A DNA stretch of 38,390 bases from contig NZ_KE136366.1 in NCBI RefSeq assembly GCF_000406965.1, positions 347,862 to 386,251 of the forward strand. The letters are read 5' to 3'. The notes beneath the pieces are model-generated. The model worked only from the letters and a program-made list of their open reading frames with translations. It did no database searches and was not told where the DNA came from. Origin of the DNA: Enterococcus avium ATCC 14025 (GTDB taxonomy: Bacteria > Bacillota > Bacilli > Lactobacillales > Enterococcaceae). Shown here piece after piece: positions 1-7,013 of this stretch; the first letter of the stretch is position 1, and each line of letters opens with the position of its first letter. Position numbers and translations under genes: made by a program.

Positions 1-450
1 CTGGTAATGCTTCGTTGCTTCACGCAAGATCCGTGTCACCGTCCCATCCGAGACGAAGTACTTCTTAGCGATTAGTTTACGTGATTGATTTTCGTACAGT
101 TCCATGAGAATCGCCTGCTTCAGTTCCTTTGTTAGTTGATGATGTTCATCAACTAAGTCCGTTTTCGCAGAAAAGGTCCGTCCACAATCATGGCAGAGAA
201 AACGGGTACGTTTTAATTCTAAAATAGTTAACTTTTCTTTGACTTTCAACATCTGAGTGCGTGTCGTATAGGAACCGTTGCGGATAATACGAACCGATCG
301 ACAGTGTTCACAACAGGAAGGAGAGTCATCCAATTTTCCTTTAATAAACTGCGCTTGAACGCCTTTATATTCTTTTTCAATCAGCCATTCTTCATCAAAA
401 AATAAATGTTTATCTGTTAATCCGAGTAATTTTCTAGTATGATTATCCAT
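1..450 (-). CDS. ISL3-family transposase, N-terminal part, cut by window edge
   Basis: This reading frame is open from an ATG at 450 to the left edge (150 codons), so only the N-terminal part of the protein is present. It carries two cysteine pairs of a zinc-binding domain: CCEHC near residues 50-54 and CHDC near residues 93-96, followed by a helix-turn-helix-like stretch with the words RKLIAKKYFVSDGTVTRIL. That order, zinc ribbon then HTH, is typical of ISL3-family transposases; the DDE catalytic core would lie outside the window. A strong ribosome binding site (AAAGGAG) lies 7-8 bases before the ATG. Whether the element is intact cannot be judged here. Confidence 0.88.
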   Translation of the reverse strand, partial: MDNHTRKLLGLTDKHLFFDEEWLIEKEYKGVQAQFIKGKLDDSPSCCEHCRSVRIIRNGSYTTRTQMLKVKEKLTILELKRTRFLCHDCGRTFSAKTDLVDEHHQLTKELKQAILMELYENQSRKLIAKKYFVSDGTVTRILREATKHYQ

Positions 451-480
451 TGAGAGACTCCTTTGGTAGGGTGACGTTTT

Positions 481-530
481 GGTCGACTAAATTTTACCAA
501 AAGTGAGTCTCTTTTTGAGTTGAAACGAAG
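481..530. repeat. Possible terminal end of the ISL3-type element
   Basis: The bases upstream of the transposase start contain GAGACTCACTTTTGGTAAA on the minus strand (about 494-512), which resembles the GGCTCT..-type outer ends of ISL3 elements only loosely. The exact boundary and any 8-bp target duplication cannot be fixed because the other end is outside the window. Confidence 0.3.
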
Positions 531-536
531 AAAAAA

Positions 537-579
537 GTGTTAGTAGAAAATCGCCTTCGATTTTCCACCAACACAAAAT
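537..579. repeat. Inverted repeat (hairpin) beside the IS end
   Basis: GTGTT and GAAAATCG are repeated in inverted order around a CCTT loop, ending in AACAC. It lies between the insertion element and the lipid kinase terminator. It could be a terminator remnant or part of the insertion boundary; no T-run follows on either strand. Confidence 0.4.
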
Positions 580-590
580 ATTATAGAACC

Positions 591-617
591 AAAAATAAAG
601 CAGTGGCTTTATTTTTC
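591..617 (-). terminator. Rho-independent terminator of the lipid kinase gene
   Basis: On the minus strand AAAAATAAAGC and GCTTTATTTTT form a stem with a CACT loop. It overlaps the stop codon at 609-611 and ends in a T-run. Confidence 0.7.
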
Positions 618-1598
618 AGTCCTTTTGTCTGCATACCAAATATATTGTGTGGCGGTCGAGAAGTTCATGTCAAAGGAGCGTTCTCCCATATCTTCTCCGT
701 CAGCTTGACCATGCTGCGGTACAACCGAAACAATTCGGATTTTACTACTAGTAAAATGTTTGTAGTGCTTGTTTTCTGTATGTTTTTTCCGTACTAGCTG
801 AATTAAGAAACGCAGAATAGCTAGGAGATTCGGTTTTTCTACGACGACTAGATCAATCGTCTCTTTTTTTGGATCAGCCATTGGCGCGATCGCTATTCCA
901 CCACCGAAATAAGGGATGTTCGTGGTCGTACATAAAAAAGTACGCTCAAAGCTCAATGTTTGGCCATTTAATTCTACGAGAATTGGAAACGTCTTTTGAG
1001 TGAAAATCGCTTTTACTAGATACAAGGCATAAGAGGCTGAGCCCAAATGATACTTGTTCAATACTTTTTTTGACGTAGAGGCATTCGTTGTCGCAACGAT
1101 TAATGCATCTAGACCGATCCCGACATTGTTTAAAATGACTCCTTGCTCTTCGCGAATTTTTTCTTCGTAATGGAAAACATTAATCGGTTGTGGCTTTAAT
1201 GCGGAGGTAATCTGTTCAAAGGCTTTTTCTGGCTCACGCGATAAGCCAATTCCTCGAGCAAAATCATTTCCTGAACCAGCAGGAATATAGCTGACAGGAA
1301 GTTGCAAACCTAACGCAAAGAATTCATTGACCACTTGATGGAGTGTGCCATCACCGCCAATCACCACTAACAGGTGAAACGAATTGTCGATGTGATCCTT
1401 CTCGCAAGTCTCTGACCAAGGGCTTAGCAAATTGGTTAGCCGGTCAACAATCTCTTTTTCATCGCCAGGCCCTTCCGTATAATAAGGTGTGTATGTATAG
1501 TCTCCTTCATCGAGTAATTGGATGATTTTTTCTGCTGTTTTTTCCGCGTTACCGCTACCGGCTGCGGGATTGATTAAAATATGATAATGAAAATTCAT
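609..1598 (-). CDS. Diacylglycerol kinase family lipid kinase
   Basis: The 329-residue protein belongs to the DAGK catalytic-domain family (YegS/DgkB type), which phosphorylates diacylglycerol or related lipids with ATP at the membrane. The nucleotide-binding features are visible: NPAAGSG at about residues 10-16, VIGGDGTLHQVVNEF around 78-92 (the GGDGT signature), and PAGSGNDFARG around 105-115. Length is close to the usual 290-330. The ATG at 1598 has AAGGA upstream (GAAAGGATCGAGGAC). The gene stands alone between the insertion element and an orphan small gene on the same strand. In Gram-positive bacteria the closest functional model is DgkB, which returns diacylglycerol from lipoteichoic acid synthesis to phospholipid; the exact substrate here is inferred. 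Confidence 0.88.
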   Translation of the reverse strand: MNFHYHILINPAAGSGNAEKTAEKIIQLLDEGDYTYTPYYTEGPGDEKEIVDRLTNLLSPWSETCEKDHIDNSFHLLVVIGGDGTLHQVVNEFFALGLQLPVSYIPAGSGNDFARGIGLSREPEKAFEQITSALKPQPINVFHYEEKIREEQGVILNNVGIGLDALIVATTNASTSKKVLNKYHLGSASYALYLVKAIFTQKTFPILVELNGQTLSFERTFLCTTTNIPYFGGGIAIAPMADPKKETIDLVVVEKPNLLAILRFLIQLVRKKHTENKHYKHFTSSKIRIVSVVPQHGQADGEDMGERSFDMNFSTATQYIWYADKRTEK

Positions 1599-1715
1599 GT
1601 CCTCGATCCTTTCAAAGACTGATTATAACAGAGTAACGAAAGGAACAGTAGAAAATTGACCCATTTTTTATCAAACGAACATGCAAAAAAATCCTATGAA
1701 AAGAATTCTAGCCAT

Positions 1716-2015
1716 CTAAGCTTTCAATGCTTGGTTAATAAACCAGTCGATGACTTTTTGATCATAATTTGTTGCTTGATAATTTTGATTTACAAAGGCT
1801 GCTTTGTTGCTCTTTTTTATATCTACTACTAAATTACTCCAAAGATAAAGCGAGATATGGGTTTCAGTATTTTCTATTCTATATTTTTCTATTAATGGGG
1901 CTCGTGTACTGCAACACCCGTAATTTCCATGAGACCAGCGATCTTTGATAACAGCTTCGCCATCTCGTTGCGCCTTTTTATATAATTCGACAATTTCATT
2001 GTCAATACCTAACAT
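1716..2015 (-). CDS. Hypothetical 99-residue protein
   Basis: I do not recognise this protein. The ATG at 2015 is chosen because AGAAGGGTG lies 5-7 bases upstream; a longer frame that starts further upstream would run through the queT riboswitch and promoter and is not credible. The protein is soluble, with no signal peptide or membrane segment. It has an N-terminal acidic helix (IVELYKKAQRDGE), a Trp/Cys-rich middle (WSHGNYGCCSTR), and ends in a helix KVIDWFINQALKA. It is divergently oriented to queT. No terminator is obvious after its TAG. It could be a lineage-specific orphan. Confidence 0.6.
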   Translation of the reverse strand: MLGIDNEIVELYKKAQRDGEAVIKDRWSHGNYGCCSTRAPLIEKYRIENTETHISLYLWSNLVVDIKKSNKAAFVNQNYQATNYDQKVIDWFINQALKA

Positions 2016-2119
2016 ACCGTTCACCCTTCTTTCGAAAAAAGTATCTTCTACAACTTGATTGTACCACCTGAAGCTCGAAAGAATCCATTTTGATAAACTA
2101 ATCAAAATAGATTCCAGAG

Positions 2120-2148
2120 TTGACTTATATTCTGAAAAAACGTATGCT
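2120..2148 (+). promoter_or_regulatory. Sigma-A promoter of queT
   Basis: TTGACT (2120-2125), a 17-base spacer and TATGCT (2143-2148). Transcription would start at about 2155, just before the preQ1 aptamer. Confidence 0.75.
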
Positions 2149-2161
2149 GTAAAAGGTTTAC

Positions 2162-2200
2162 AGCGGTTCATCAACCATCCCGCTTTAAAAAAACTCGGAG
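2162..2200 (+). promoter_or_regulatory. preQ1-I riboswitch
   Basis: The P1 stem AGCGG (2162-2166) pairs with CCGCT (2180-2184). The loop begins TTC, as in known preQ1-I aptamers, and the 3' side carries the A-rich tail TTAAAAAAACT that folds back into the pseudoknot. The layout matches the B. subtilis queC leader almost base for base. The AAGAAGGA ribosome binding site starts only about 2-5 bases after the aptamer, so control of translation initiation by preQ1 is likely. It precedes a queuosine-precursor transporter gene, which fits. Confidence 0.87.
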
Positions 2201-2214
2201 AAAGAAGGACAATT

Positions 2215-2715
2215 ATGAATATGGTGGAAAGAAAGCGTGTCACTGTTGTAGTGACCAATGGGATTATTATGGCGCTCTATTTGGCTTTGACAATTTTAGT
2301 GTCGCCAGTTGCATCAGGAGCGATTCAATTTCGTATCTCAGAAAGTTTAAATCATTTAGTTGTGTTTAATCGAAAATATTTATGGGGCATTTTTGGCGGA
2401 GTTGTCGTTTACAATGCGATTTTTGGTATGGGCTGGCTCGATGTCGTTTTTGGCGGCGGACAAACTTTGTTGGCGTTAACGTTGACAGCTGTTTTACAAA
2501 ATGTCATAAAAAATACAAAGATTCGTTTAGCTTTAAATGTTGTATTCTTCAGTGCCAGCATGTTTTTAATTGCATTGATGCTGAATCTAACAGCCCAACT
2601 ACCTTTTTGGCCAACGTACGGTTGGACGGCATTGAGTGAAGCGATCATCATGACGATCTCGGCACCAATTATGTACTATCTAAATAAACGTTTGCATTTT
2701 GCAAATCAACTATAA
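2215..2715 (+). CDS. queT: QueT-type queuosine precursor transporter
   Basis: The 166-residue protein is a very hydrophobic membrane protein of the QueT (COG4708, DUF988) family, an S component of an energy-coupling factor importer for a queuosine precursor such as preQ1. About five to six membrane segments are visible, with the family-like words ISESLNHLVVFNRKYLWGIFGG and GMGWLDVVFGGGQTLLAL near residues 40-85. The start is set at the ATG 2215 (AAGGA 5 bases upstream); ATG 2221 is an alternative with 11-base spacing. The longer upstream frame runs through the riboswitch and is rejected. The gene is single, with its own promoter, preQ1-I riboswitch and terminator. It would need the shared EcfA/EcfA'/EcfT module encoded elsewhere. 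Confidence 0.92.
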   Translation: MNMVERKRVTVVVTNGIIMALYLALTILVSPVASGAIQFRISESLNHLVVFNRKYLWGIFGGVVVYNAIFGMGWLDVVFGGGQTLLALTLTAVLQNVIKNTKIRLALNVVFFSASMFLIALMLNLTAQLPFWPTYGWTALSEAIIMTISAPIMYYLNKRLHFANQL

Positions 2716-2716
2716 A

Positions 2717-2754
2717 AAAATGGCGGTCCTATTATCAGGATCGCCATTTCTATT
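2717..2754. terminator. Bidirectional terminator between queT and cbpA
   Basis: GGCGGTCCT and AGGATCGCC form a 9-bp stem with an ATTATC loop. A-runs on the left and T-rich sequence on the right serve both convergent genes. Confidence 0.8.
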
Positions 2755-2761
2755 TGAAAAA

Positions 2762-3403
2762 TTAGTCTTGCATAGACAAAGCTTCAACTTCTTGAATCTC
2801 AAAATGTTTACGTTCAAGGTGATCAATAATTTGATTCATTTTATTTTCATCTACACCAGCAGGTAAGGTGAACAAAGTACGCCGCCCCTTGAAATCTTTA
2901 CCAACATCTAACGTGATACAACTTGCGATCGTTGTAAATTTTGAGATGATCTTTGACATGGCTGCCAGATCTCCACGTTTTCCAGTAGATACAACGGTGA
3001 TTACGTAACTACCTGTTTGGATATTCCAAGATTGCGAGAGCATATTTAATAAGGTACTGTGAGTGAGAATCCCATAAAAATGATGATCCTCATCTAAGAC
3101 GGTAATATATGGTAATTCTTTAATCGTAAAAAAGATTTTAAAAAAAGAAGTATCTAACGAAATAAATTTTGTCGCATTTTTCAGCAAATGAGTGACTGGG
3201 AGATCCATGTCGCCGCCATTTGCCTTGTGCCGGTAAATATGCATTTTGTAGATATTGCCTCGGAAAATTTGATCACTTTCATCAAGGATCGGAACACAAC
3301 GAAATCCAGTACCTTCCAATATGTCCAATGCCTCTTGCAATGTCGTTGATTCGTTGATCGTTGTCAAATTCTCTTTGGGATAAACGAGACTTTTTAATAA
3401 CAT
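2762..3403 (-). CDS. cbpA: CBS-domain cyclic-di-AMP-binding protein CbpA-like
   Basis: The 213-residue protein has two CBS repeats (about residues 1-60 and 70-130) followed by an ACT-like domain (about 135-208). This CBS-CBS-ACT order is that of the CbpA proteins of Listeria and lactic acid bacteria that bind cyclic di-AMP. Visible pieces include VPILDESDQ and ITVLDEDHHFYGILTHSTLL in the CBS repeats and GSYVITVVSTGKRGDLAAMSKIIS at the ACT start. The ATG at 3403 follows GGAGGG by 7 bases; a TTG 15 bases upstream falls on that ribosome binding site. Binding of c-di-AMP is inferred from the family; the downstream target is not known from the sequence. Confidence 0.8.
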   Translation of the reverse strand: MLLKSLVYPKENLTTINESTTLQEALDILEGTGFRCVPILDESDQIFRGNIYKMHIYRHKANGGDMDLPVTHLLKNATKFISLDTSFFKIFFTIKELPYITVLDEDHHFYGILTHSTLLNMLSQSWNIQTGSYVITVVSTGKRGDLAAMSKIISKFTTIASCITLDVGKDFKGRRTLFTLPAGVDENKMNQIIDHLERKHFEIQEVEALSMQD

Positions 3404-3537
3404 CCAATAACCCTCCAATAAAGCTATTCATTCTTTCATCATATTATCATATTCTACCTGATAAAGAAATTTATTTTGGAAACAATTCCAATTGATTATT
3501 TAAGTACTGAAGAAAGGACTGTGATGTTTATGAAATA

Positions 3538-3566
3538 TTGACAGCAAAAAGGATAGATGATAATGT
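3538..3566 (+). promoter_or_regulatory. Probable promoter of rpmG-secE
   Basis: TTGACA (3538-3543), 17-base spacer, TAATGT (3561-3566); GATAAT two bases upstream is an alternative -10. It lies 80 bases before rpmG. Confidence 0.6.
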
Positions 3567-3646
3567 TAGTCTGTGACTTTATGAGGTTATCATTCTTGTT
3601 TCACCAGAAAAATGAATACATTAATAGGAATTAGGAGTAGATCGCT

Positions 3647-3799
3647 ATGGCAACAAAAAAAGCGGCTCTAGCCTGCACTGTCTGTGGTTCAAGGAACTAC
3701 ACGAAATCAGTGAGCGAAGGCAAGCGCGGAGAGCGTTTAGAGATTAATAAGTTTTGCAAACATTGTAATCAGTATACGATACATAAAGAAACGAAATAG
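3647..3799 (+). CDS. rpmG: 50S ribosomal protein L33
   Basis: A 50-residue basic protein, component of the large ribosomal subunit near the E site. Sequence beginning [19 protein letters not shown] with a second pair CKHC near residues 37-40: both CxxC pairs are kept, so this is the zinc-binding (C+) form. Enterococci usually carry more than one L33 gene. The ATG at 3647 follows TTAGGAGTA. It is the first gene of the rpmG-secE-nusG order that is common in Firmicutes; secE follows after 12 bases. Confidence 0.93.
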   Translation: MATKKAALACTVCGSRNYTKSVSEGKRGERLEINKFCKHCNQYTIHKETK

Positions 3800-3811
3800 G
3801 GGGAGAATTAA

Positions 3812-3982
3812 TTGAATTTTTTACGTAGTGTAAGAGAAGAGATGAAGCTTGTTTCATGGCCTTCAAAAAAACAATTACGCCATGATTCATTGGTCGTTAT
3901 TGAGACAGCAATCATTTTTGCTTTGATGTTTTTCATCATGGATACAGCGATTCAAGCACTGATCAATTTGATCATTCGCTAG
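3812..3982 (+). CDS. secE: Preprotein translocase subunit SecE
   Basis: A 56-residue single-span membrane protein of the SecYEG channel. It shows the conserved amphipathic segment before the membrane helix (SVREEMKLVSWPSKKQLRHD, with the SWPSKK core) and one hydrophobic helix (VVIETAIIFALMFFIMDTAIQALI). The start is TTG at 3812, placed 7 bases after the strong AGGGGGAG ribosome binding site; no ATG fits. Length is normal for short Firmicutes SecE. It is translated from the rpmG transcript. Confidence 0.92.
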   Translation: MNFLRSVREEMKLVSWPSKKQLRHDSLVVIETAIIFALMFFIMDTAIQALINLIIR

Positions 3983-4002
3983 TAGCCAATTCAAAAAAAG
4001 CA

Positions 4003-4011
4003 TGTTATACT
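4003..4011 (+). promoter_or_regulatory. Extended -10 promoter before nusG
   Basis: TGTTATACT fits an extended -10 (TGnTATAAT). The -35 is weak. Transcription would begin near 4018, directly before the hairpin at 4021-4050. Confidence 0.45.
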
Positions 4012-4020
4012 ATTTGTGAG

Positions 4021-4051
4021 AAAAAACCTTGGGTCTGCTGAGGTTTTTTTA
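4021..4051 (+). terminator. Terminator or attenuator between secE and nusG
   Basis: AAAAAACCT and AGGTTTTTT pair around a TGGGTCTGCTG loop, followed by a T-run. It can end the rpmG-secE transcript or attenuate a transcript started at the promoter just upstream. Confidence 0.7.
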
Positions 4052-4069
4052 TTTTAGAACGAGGAGCCG

Positions 4070-4621
4070 ATGGCGAAAATGGAATCTTTTGAAAAACAAT
4101 GGTATGTGTTGCATACTTATTCCGGCTATGAAAACAAAGTAAAAGCAAACTTAGAATCACGTGCGCAAAGTATGCGGATGGAAGACTATATTTTCCGTGT
4201 AGTTGTCCCAGAAGAAAAGGAAACAGAAGTTAAGGGCGGTAAAGAAAAAGAAATCGTTCATAAAACATTTCCTGGGTATGTGTTAGTAGAAATGGTCATG
4301 ACTGATGATTCTTGGTATGTTGTACGTAATACACCAGGTGTAACAGGGTTTGTTGGTTCCCACGGTGCCGGAAGTAAACCAGCACCATTGATGCCAGAGG
4401 AAATCAATCATATCTTACGATCATTAGGTATGAGTACTCGTCAACACGATCTTGAAGTAGAAGTTGGCGAAACAGTGAAAATCATCGAAGGTGCTTTCGC
4501 CGGTCTTGAAGGTGTGATCACTGAAATTGATGAAGAACGTGATAAAATCAAAGCGAACATTGACATGTTCGGACGCGAAACAAGTACTGAGTTAGATTTC
4601 GATCAAGTTGATAAAATTTAG
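4070..4621 (+). CDS. nusG: Transcription antitermination/pausing factor NusG
   Basis: The 183-residue protein has the NGN domain at about residues 8-115 (KQWYVLHTYSGYENKVKANL; FPGYVLVEMVM; VRNTPGVTGFVG) and a C-terminal KOW domain from about 128 (VGETVKIIEGAFAGLEGVITEID). It binds RNA polymerase and influences pausing, termination and coupling to ribosomes. Length equals that of usual Firmicutes NusG. The ATG at 4070 follows GAGGAG. It follows secE as in most bacteria and is separated from it by a hairpin that may be regulatory. Confidence 0.95.
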   Translation: MAKMESFEKQWYVLHTYSGYENKVKANLESRAQSMRMEDYIFRVVVPEEKETEVKGGKEKEIVHKTFPGYVLVEMVMTDDSWYVVRNTPGVTGFVGSHGAGSKPAPLMPEEINHILRSLGMSTRQHDLEVEVGETVKIIEGAFAGLEGVITEIDEERDKIKANIDMFGRETSTELDFDQVDKI

Positions 4622-4627
4622 ATCTAC

Positions 4628-4656
4628 GAGCCGAGGCAGCTGCCTTGGCTTTTTTA
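4628..4656 (+). terminator. Terminator of nusG
   Basis: AGCCGAGGCA and TGCCTTGGCT form a 10-bp stem with a two-base loop, followed by TTTTTT. Confidence 0.88.
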
Positions 4657-4715
4657 TGTTTTTTTAGATACAAGCGGTACAATTGCTAAATTTCCGCTAA
4701 CTTCTAAGCGTGTCA

Positions 4716-4744
4716 TTGAGTTATACGACCTTTAAAACTATAGT
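4716..4744 (+). promoter_or_regulatory. Promoter of the lipoprotein hydrolase gene
   Basis: TTGAGT (4716-4721), 17-base spacer, TATAGT (4739-4744). Confidence 0.65.
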
Positions 4745-4792
4745 AGAGTGAAACACGCCATAAATATGTCATAGTGAAGTGGAGTTGAAAGA

Positions 4793-5653
4793 ATGAAAAA
4801 AGTATTCTTGAGCATTGTTGCAGGACTAACCGTTTTATTGCTCGTTGGTTGTGGAAGCAAGCAAACAAAAGAAGTGGAAAAAACACAAGCATCAGCATTA
4901 ACCCAAAAAAAGGATGATCCAGCTTTTAAGAAAAGCGCGGTGCCAACCGTTTTTATTCACGGCTATGGGGGGACCATTAATTCCTTTGGTGGGATGATCC
5001 AGCGACTTTCAAGCGAAAGGAAAACTACGAAGGAAATGCTGATTACGGTTCAATCAGATAGTTCTTTAAAGGTTGATGGTGAACTGAGTAAGAAAAAGGA
5101 TAATCCAACTATCCAAGTCTTGTTTACTGCCAATAAAGATACTGAATGGAATCAAACGGAATGGATCTATACGGTTTTAAAATATTTAAAGCAACAGGGA
5201 GTGGAGCAAGTAAATCTTGTTGGACACTCGATGGGCGGTGTTAGTTCACTGCGCTATTTAACAACCTATGGTCAACCAAAAGATGCTTCGACGATAAACA
5301 AATTTATTTCAATCGGAGCGCCATTTAATGATTTTACAGAATCATCTGAATCGATTGATGATATATTAAGAAACGGGCCAAGTGTAAAAGCCGGCAGATA
5401 CATAGATTATCAGAATGGCATTGCTAATGTACCTAATAAATTGCCGATATTATTATTAGCTGGGAAAATAAATCAGGAGACAGTTACAGATGGGACTGTT
5501 CCTCTCCATAGTGCATTAGCAACATTTTCTTTATTGAAAGATCATAGAAATCCTATCAAATATCAAATTTTTACTGGCCCAAATGCCCAGCATAGTCAAT
5601 TACATGAGAATCTTGACGTTGATAAAACTGTCGCGGATTTTTTGTGGAATTAA
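4793..5653 (+). CDS. Lipoprotein alpha/beta hydrolase (DUF915-like)
   Basis: The 286-residue protein starts with a lipoprotein signal peptide: a short positive n-region, hydrophobic core, and lipobox LLVGC with Cys20, so it should be anchored outside the membrane. The mature part is an alpha/beta hydrolase: FIHGYGG near residues 54-60 (oxyanion loop), the nucleophile elbow GHSMGG near 143-148 with Ser145, an acid candidate in VTDGTVPL and a late His in NAQHSQ. It resembles the DUF915 group of cell-surface hydrolases in lactic acid bacteria. The substrate is unknown. The ATG 4793 is preceded by GGAG. It has its own promoter; no clear terminator is seen before lctO. Confidence 0.82.
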   Translation: MKKVFLSIVAGLTVLLLVGCGSKQTKEVEKTQASALTQKKDDPAFKKSAVPTVFIHGYGGTINSFGGMIQRLSSERKTTKEMLITVQSDSSLKVDGELSKKKDNPTIQVLFTANKDTEWNQTEWIYTVLKYLKQQGVEQVNLVGHSMGGVSSLRYLTTYGQPKDASTINKFISIGAPFNDFTESSESIDDILRNGPSVKAGRYIDYQNGIANVPNKLPILLLAGKINQETVTDGTVPLHSALATFSLLKDHRNPIKYQIFTGPNAQHSQLHENLDVDKTVADFLWN

Positions 5654-5712
5654 GCAGTCTCTGTTGGTCGTTCCGGTTTATCTGAGTAAGGCTGGAATAG
5701 AAGACAAGTTAC

Positions 5713-5741
5713 TTGCTTACTTTTTGTAAGAGTATTATGAT
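5713..5741 (+). promoter_or_regulatory. Promoter of the lactate oxidase gene
   Basis: TTGCTT (5713-5718), 17-base spacer, TATGAT (5736-5741), 34 bases before the start codon. Confidence 0.65.
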
Positions 5742-5774
5742 AATTCTTGTATTAAAAAGAAAGAAGGATTTATC

Positions 5775-6881
5775 ATGACTTATCAAGCAAGTAACGAAGA
5801 ACATCCAATTGAAATCGTGAATATTGCTTCACTCGAAGGTCGGGTGAAAGAACGCATGGAAAAAGGTGCGTTTGGTTATATTCGTGGCGGTTCTGAAGAT
5901 GAATGGACAATGAAAGAAAACACCTCTTCATTTAATAAAAAAACAATTATGCCTCGGGTTTTGCGAGGAATTGATCATGCTGACTTAAGTACGAAACTTT
6001 GGGACATGGATTTGGCAACTCCAATTATCCAAGCGCCATCAGCTGCACAAGGATTAGCTCATGAAAAAGGTGAAGCTGATACCGCTAAAGGAGTGGCTGA
6101 TGCTGGTTCGATCTTTTCGATCAGTACCTATGCTAATACAACGATTGAAGATGCGGCGGCTGCAGCACCCAATGCACCTCAATTTTTCCAATTGTATATG
6201 AGTAAAGATGATGGCTTTAATGCGTTCATCTTAGAAAAAGCTGTTAAAGCTGGAGCAAAAGCAATTATCTTAACAGCAGATTCTACGCTTGGCGGATATC
6301 GCGAAGAAGATATTGTTAATAAATTCCAATTTCCGCTTCCAATGCCTAACTTAGCTGCTTATAGCGCTAAAAGTGCTAGCGGAGATGGTGAAGGAAAAGG
6401 TATCGCAGAAATCTATGCAGCGGCTAAACAAGGTTTAGTACCTGAAGATATCAAGAAAATCAAAGACTTAACTAGCTTGCCAGTTTTCGTGAAGGGGATT
6501 CAATCACCAGAAGATGCCGAAGTTGCCATCGCAGCTGGAGCTGACGGGATTTGGGTTTCAAATCATGGGGGTCGTCAACTAGATGGCGGACCGGCATCAT
6601 TTGACGTATTGCCATTGATCACTGGCGTTGTAAACAAGCGTGTACCGATCGTATTTGATAGCGGTGTTCGTCGCGGTGAACATGTCTTCAAGGCTTTGGC
6701 CAGTGGGGCTGACCTAGTAGCAATCGGTCGACCAGTCATTTACGGGTTAAATTTAGGCGGTGCTGAAGGTGTGAAATCAGTTTTTGATCATTTGAACAAA
6801 GAGCTTTCCATCACAATGCAACTTGCTGGAACTAAAACGATCAATGAAGTAAAAAATACAAGACTACATGATACAAAATAA
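5775..6881 (+). CDS. lctO: FMN-dependent L-lactate oxidase
   Basis: The 368-residue enzyme is of the FMN-dependent alpha-hydroxy-acid oxidase family and most closely recalls the lactate oxidases of lactic acid bacteria, which turn L-lactate and O2 into pyruvate and H2O2. Expected active-site residues are present: Tyr35, Tyr141 (FQLYMSK), Asp169 (LTADS), Arg176, Lys240 (VFVKGIQ), and catalytic His264 with Arg267 in SNHGGRQLDGG; the FMN phosphate site lies in FDSGVRRGEH and ASGADLVAIGRP. There is no flavocytochrome domain, so oxygen rather than cytochrome is the likely acceptor. The SNHGGRQLDGG segment is more like glycolate-oxidase relatives than the SNHGARQLYEA of Aerococcus, so a broader 2-hydroxy-acid range is possible. 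The ATG follows AAGAAGGA. Single gene, with the Mn-importer operon next. Confidence 0.87.
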   Translation: MTYQASNEEHPIEIVNIASLEGRVKERMEKGAFGYIRGGSEDEWTMKENTSSFNKKTIMPRVLRGIDHADLSTKLWDMDLATPIIQAPSAAQGLAHEKGEADTAKGVADAGSIFSISTYANTTIEDAAAAAPNAPQFFQLYMSKDDGFNAFILEKAVKAGAKAIILTADSTLGGYREEDIVNKFQFPLPMPNLAAYSAKSASGDGEGKGIAEIYAAAKQGLVPEDIKKIKDLTSLPVFVKGIQSPEDAEVAIAAGADGIWVSNHGGRQLDGGPASFDVLPLITGVVNKRVPIVFDSGVRRGEHVFKALASGADLVAIGRPVIYGLNLGGAEGVKSVFDHLNKELSITMQLAGTKTINEVKNTRLHDTK

Positions 6882-6890
6882 TTAGTATGA

Positions 6891-6936
6891 AAGCTTCACC
6901 AAGAAAAACCTCTTCTTGGTGAAGTTTTTTTCTTTT
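6891..6936 (+). terminator. Terminator of lctO
   Basis: CTTCACCAAGAA and TTCTTGGTGAAG form a 12-bp stem around AAACCTC, followed by a T-run. Confidence 0.9.
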
Positions 6937-6939
6937 TTC

Positions 6940-6968
6940 TTGCATACGCCTTCTTTTTAGCTTATCAT
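6940..6968 (+). promoter_or_regulatory. Promoter of efaCBA
   Basis: TTGCAT (6940-6945), 17-base spacer, TATCAT (6963-6968). Confidence 0.7.
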
Positions 6969-6979
6969 TAACTAAAATA

Positions 6980-6993
6980 TTAGGTTAGCCTAA
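6980..6993 (+). promoter_or_regulatory. DtxR/MntR-type operator of efaCBA
   Basis: TTAGGTTAGCCTAA carries the inverted arms TTAGG/CCTAA typical of DtxR-family metal regulators; the manganese regulator EfaR of E. faecalis belongs to this family. It lies about 5 to 18 bases after the predicted transcription start, where a Mn-loaded repressor would block initiation or elongation. Confidence 0.8.
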
Positions 6994-7013
6994 AATAGAA
7001 AAGAGGGATAGAA

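Noticed and set aside
537-797. Plus-strand frame of 86 codons
   Set aside because: It lies over the lipid kinase end and its terminator, has no ribosome binding site and an unlikely protein composition.
2059-2214. N-terminal extension of queT
   Set aside because: It would translate the promoter and the preQ1 aptamer; a good ribosome binding site is found only before 2215.
2016-2258. N-terminal extension of the 99-residue orphan
   Set aside because: It crosses the queT promoter and aptamer on the other strand; AGAAGGGTG supports the start at 2015.
4713-4898. Minus-strand 61-codon frame
   Set aside because: It is antisense to the lipoprotein signal region and promoter, without a ribosome binding site.
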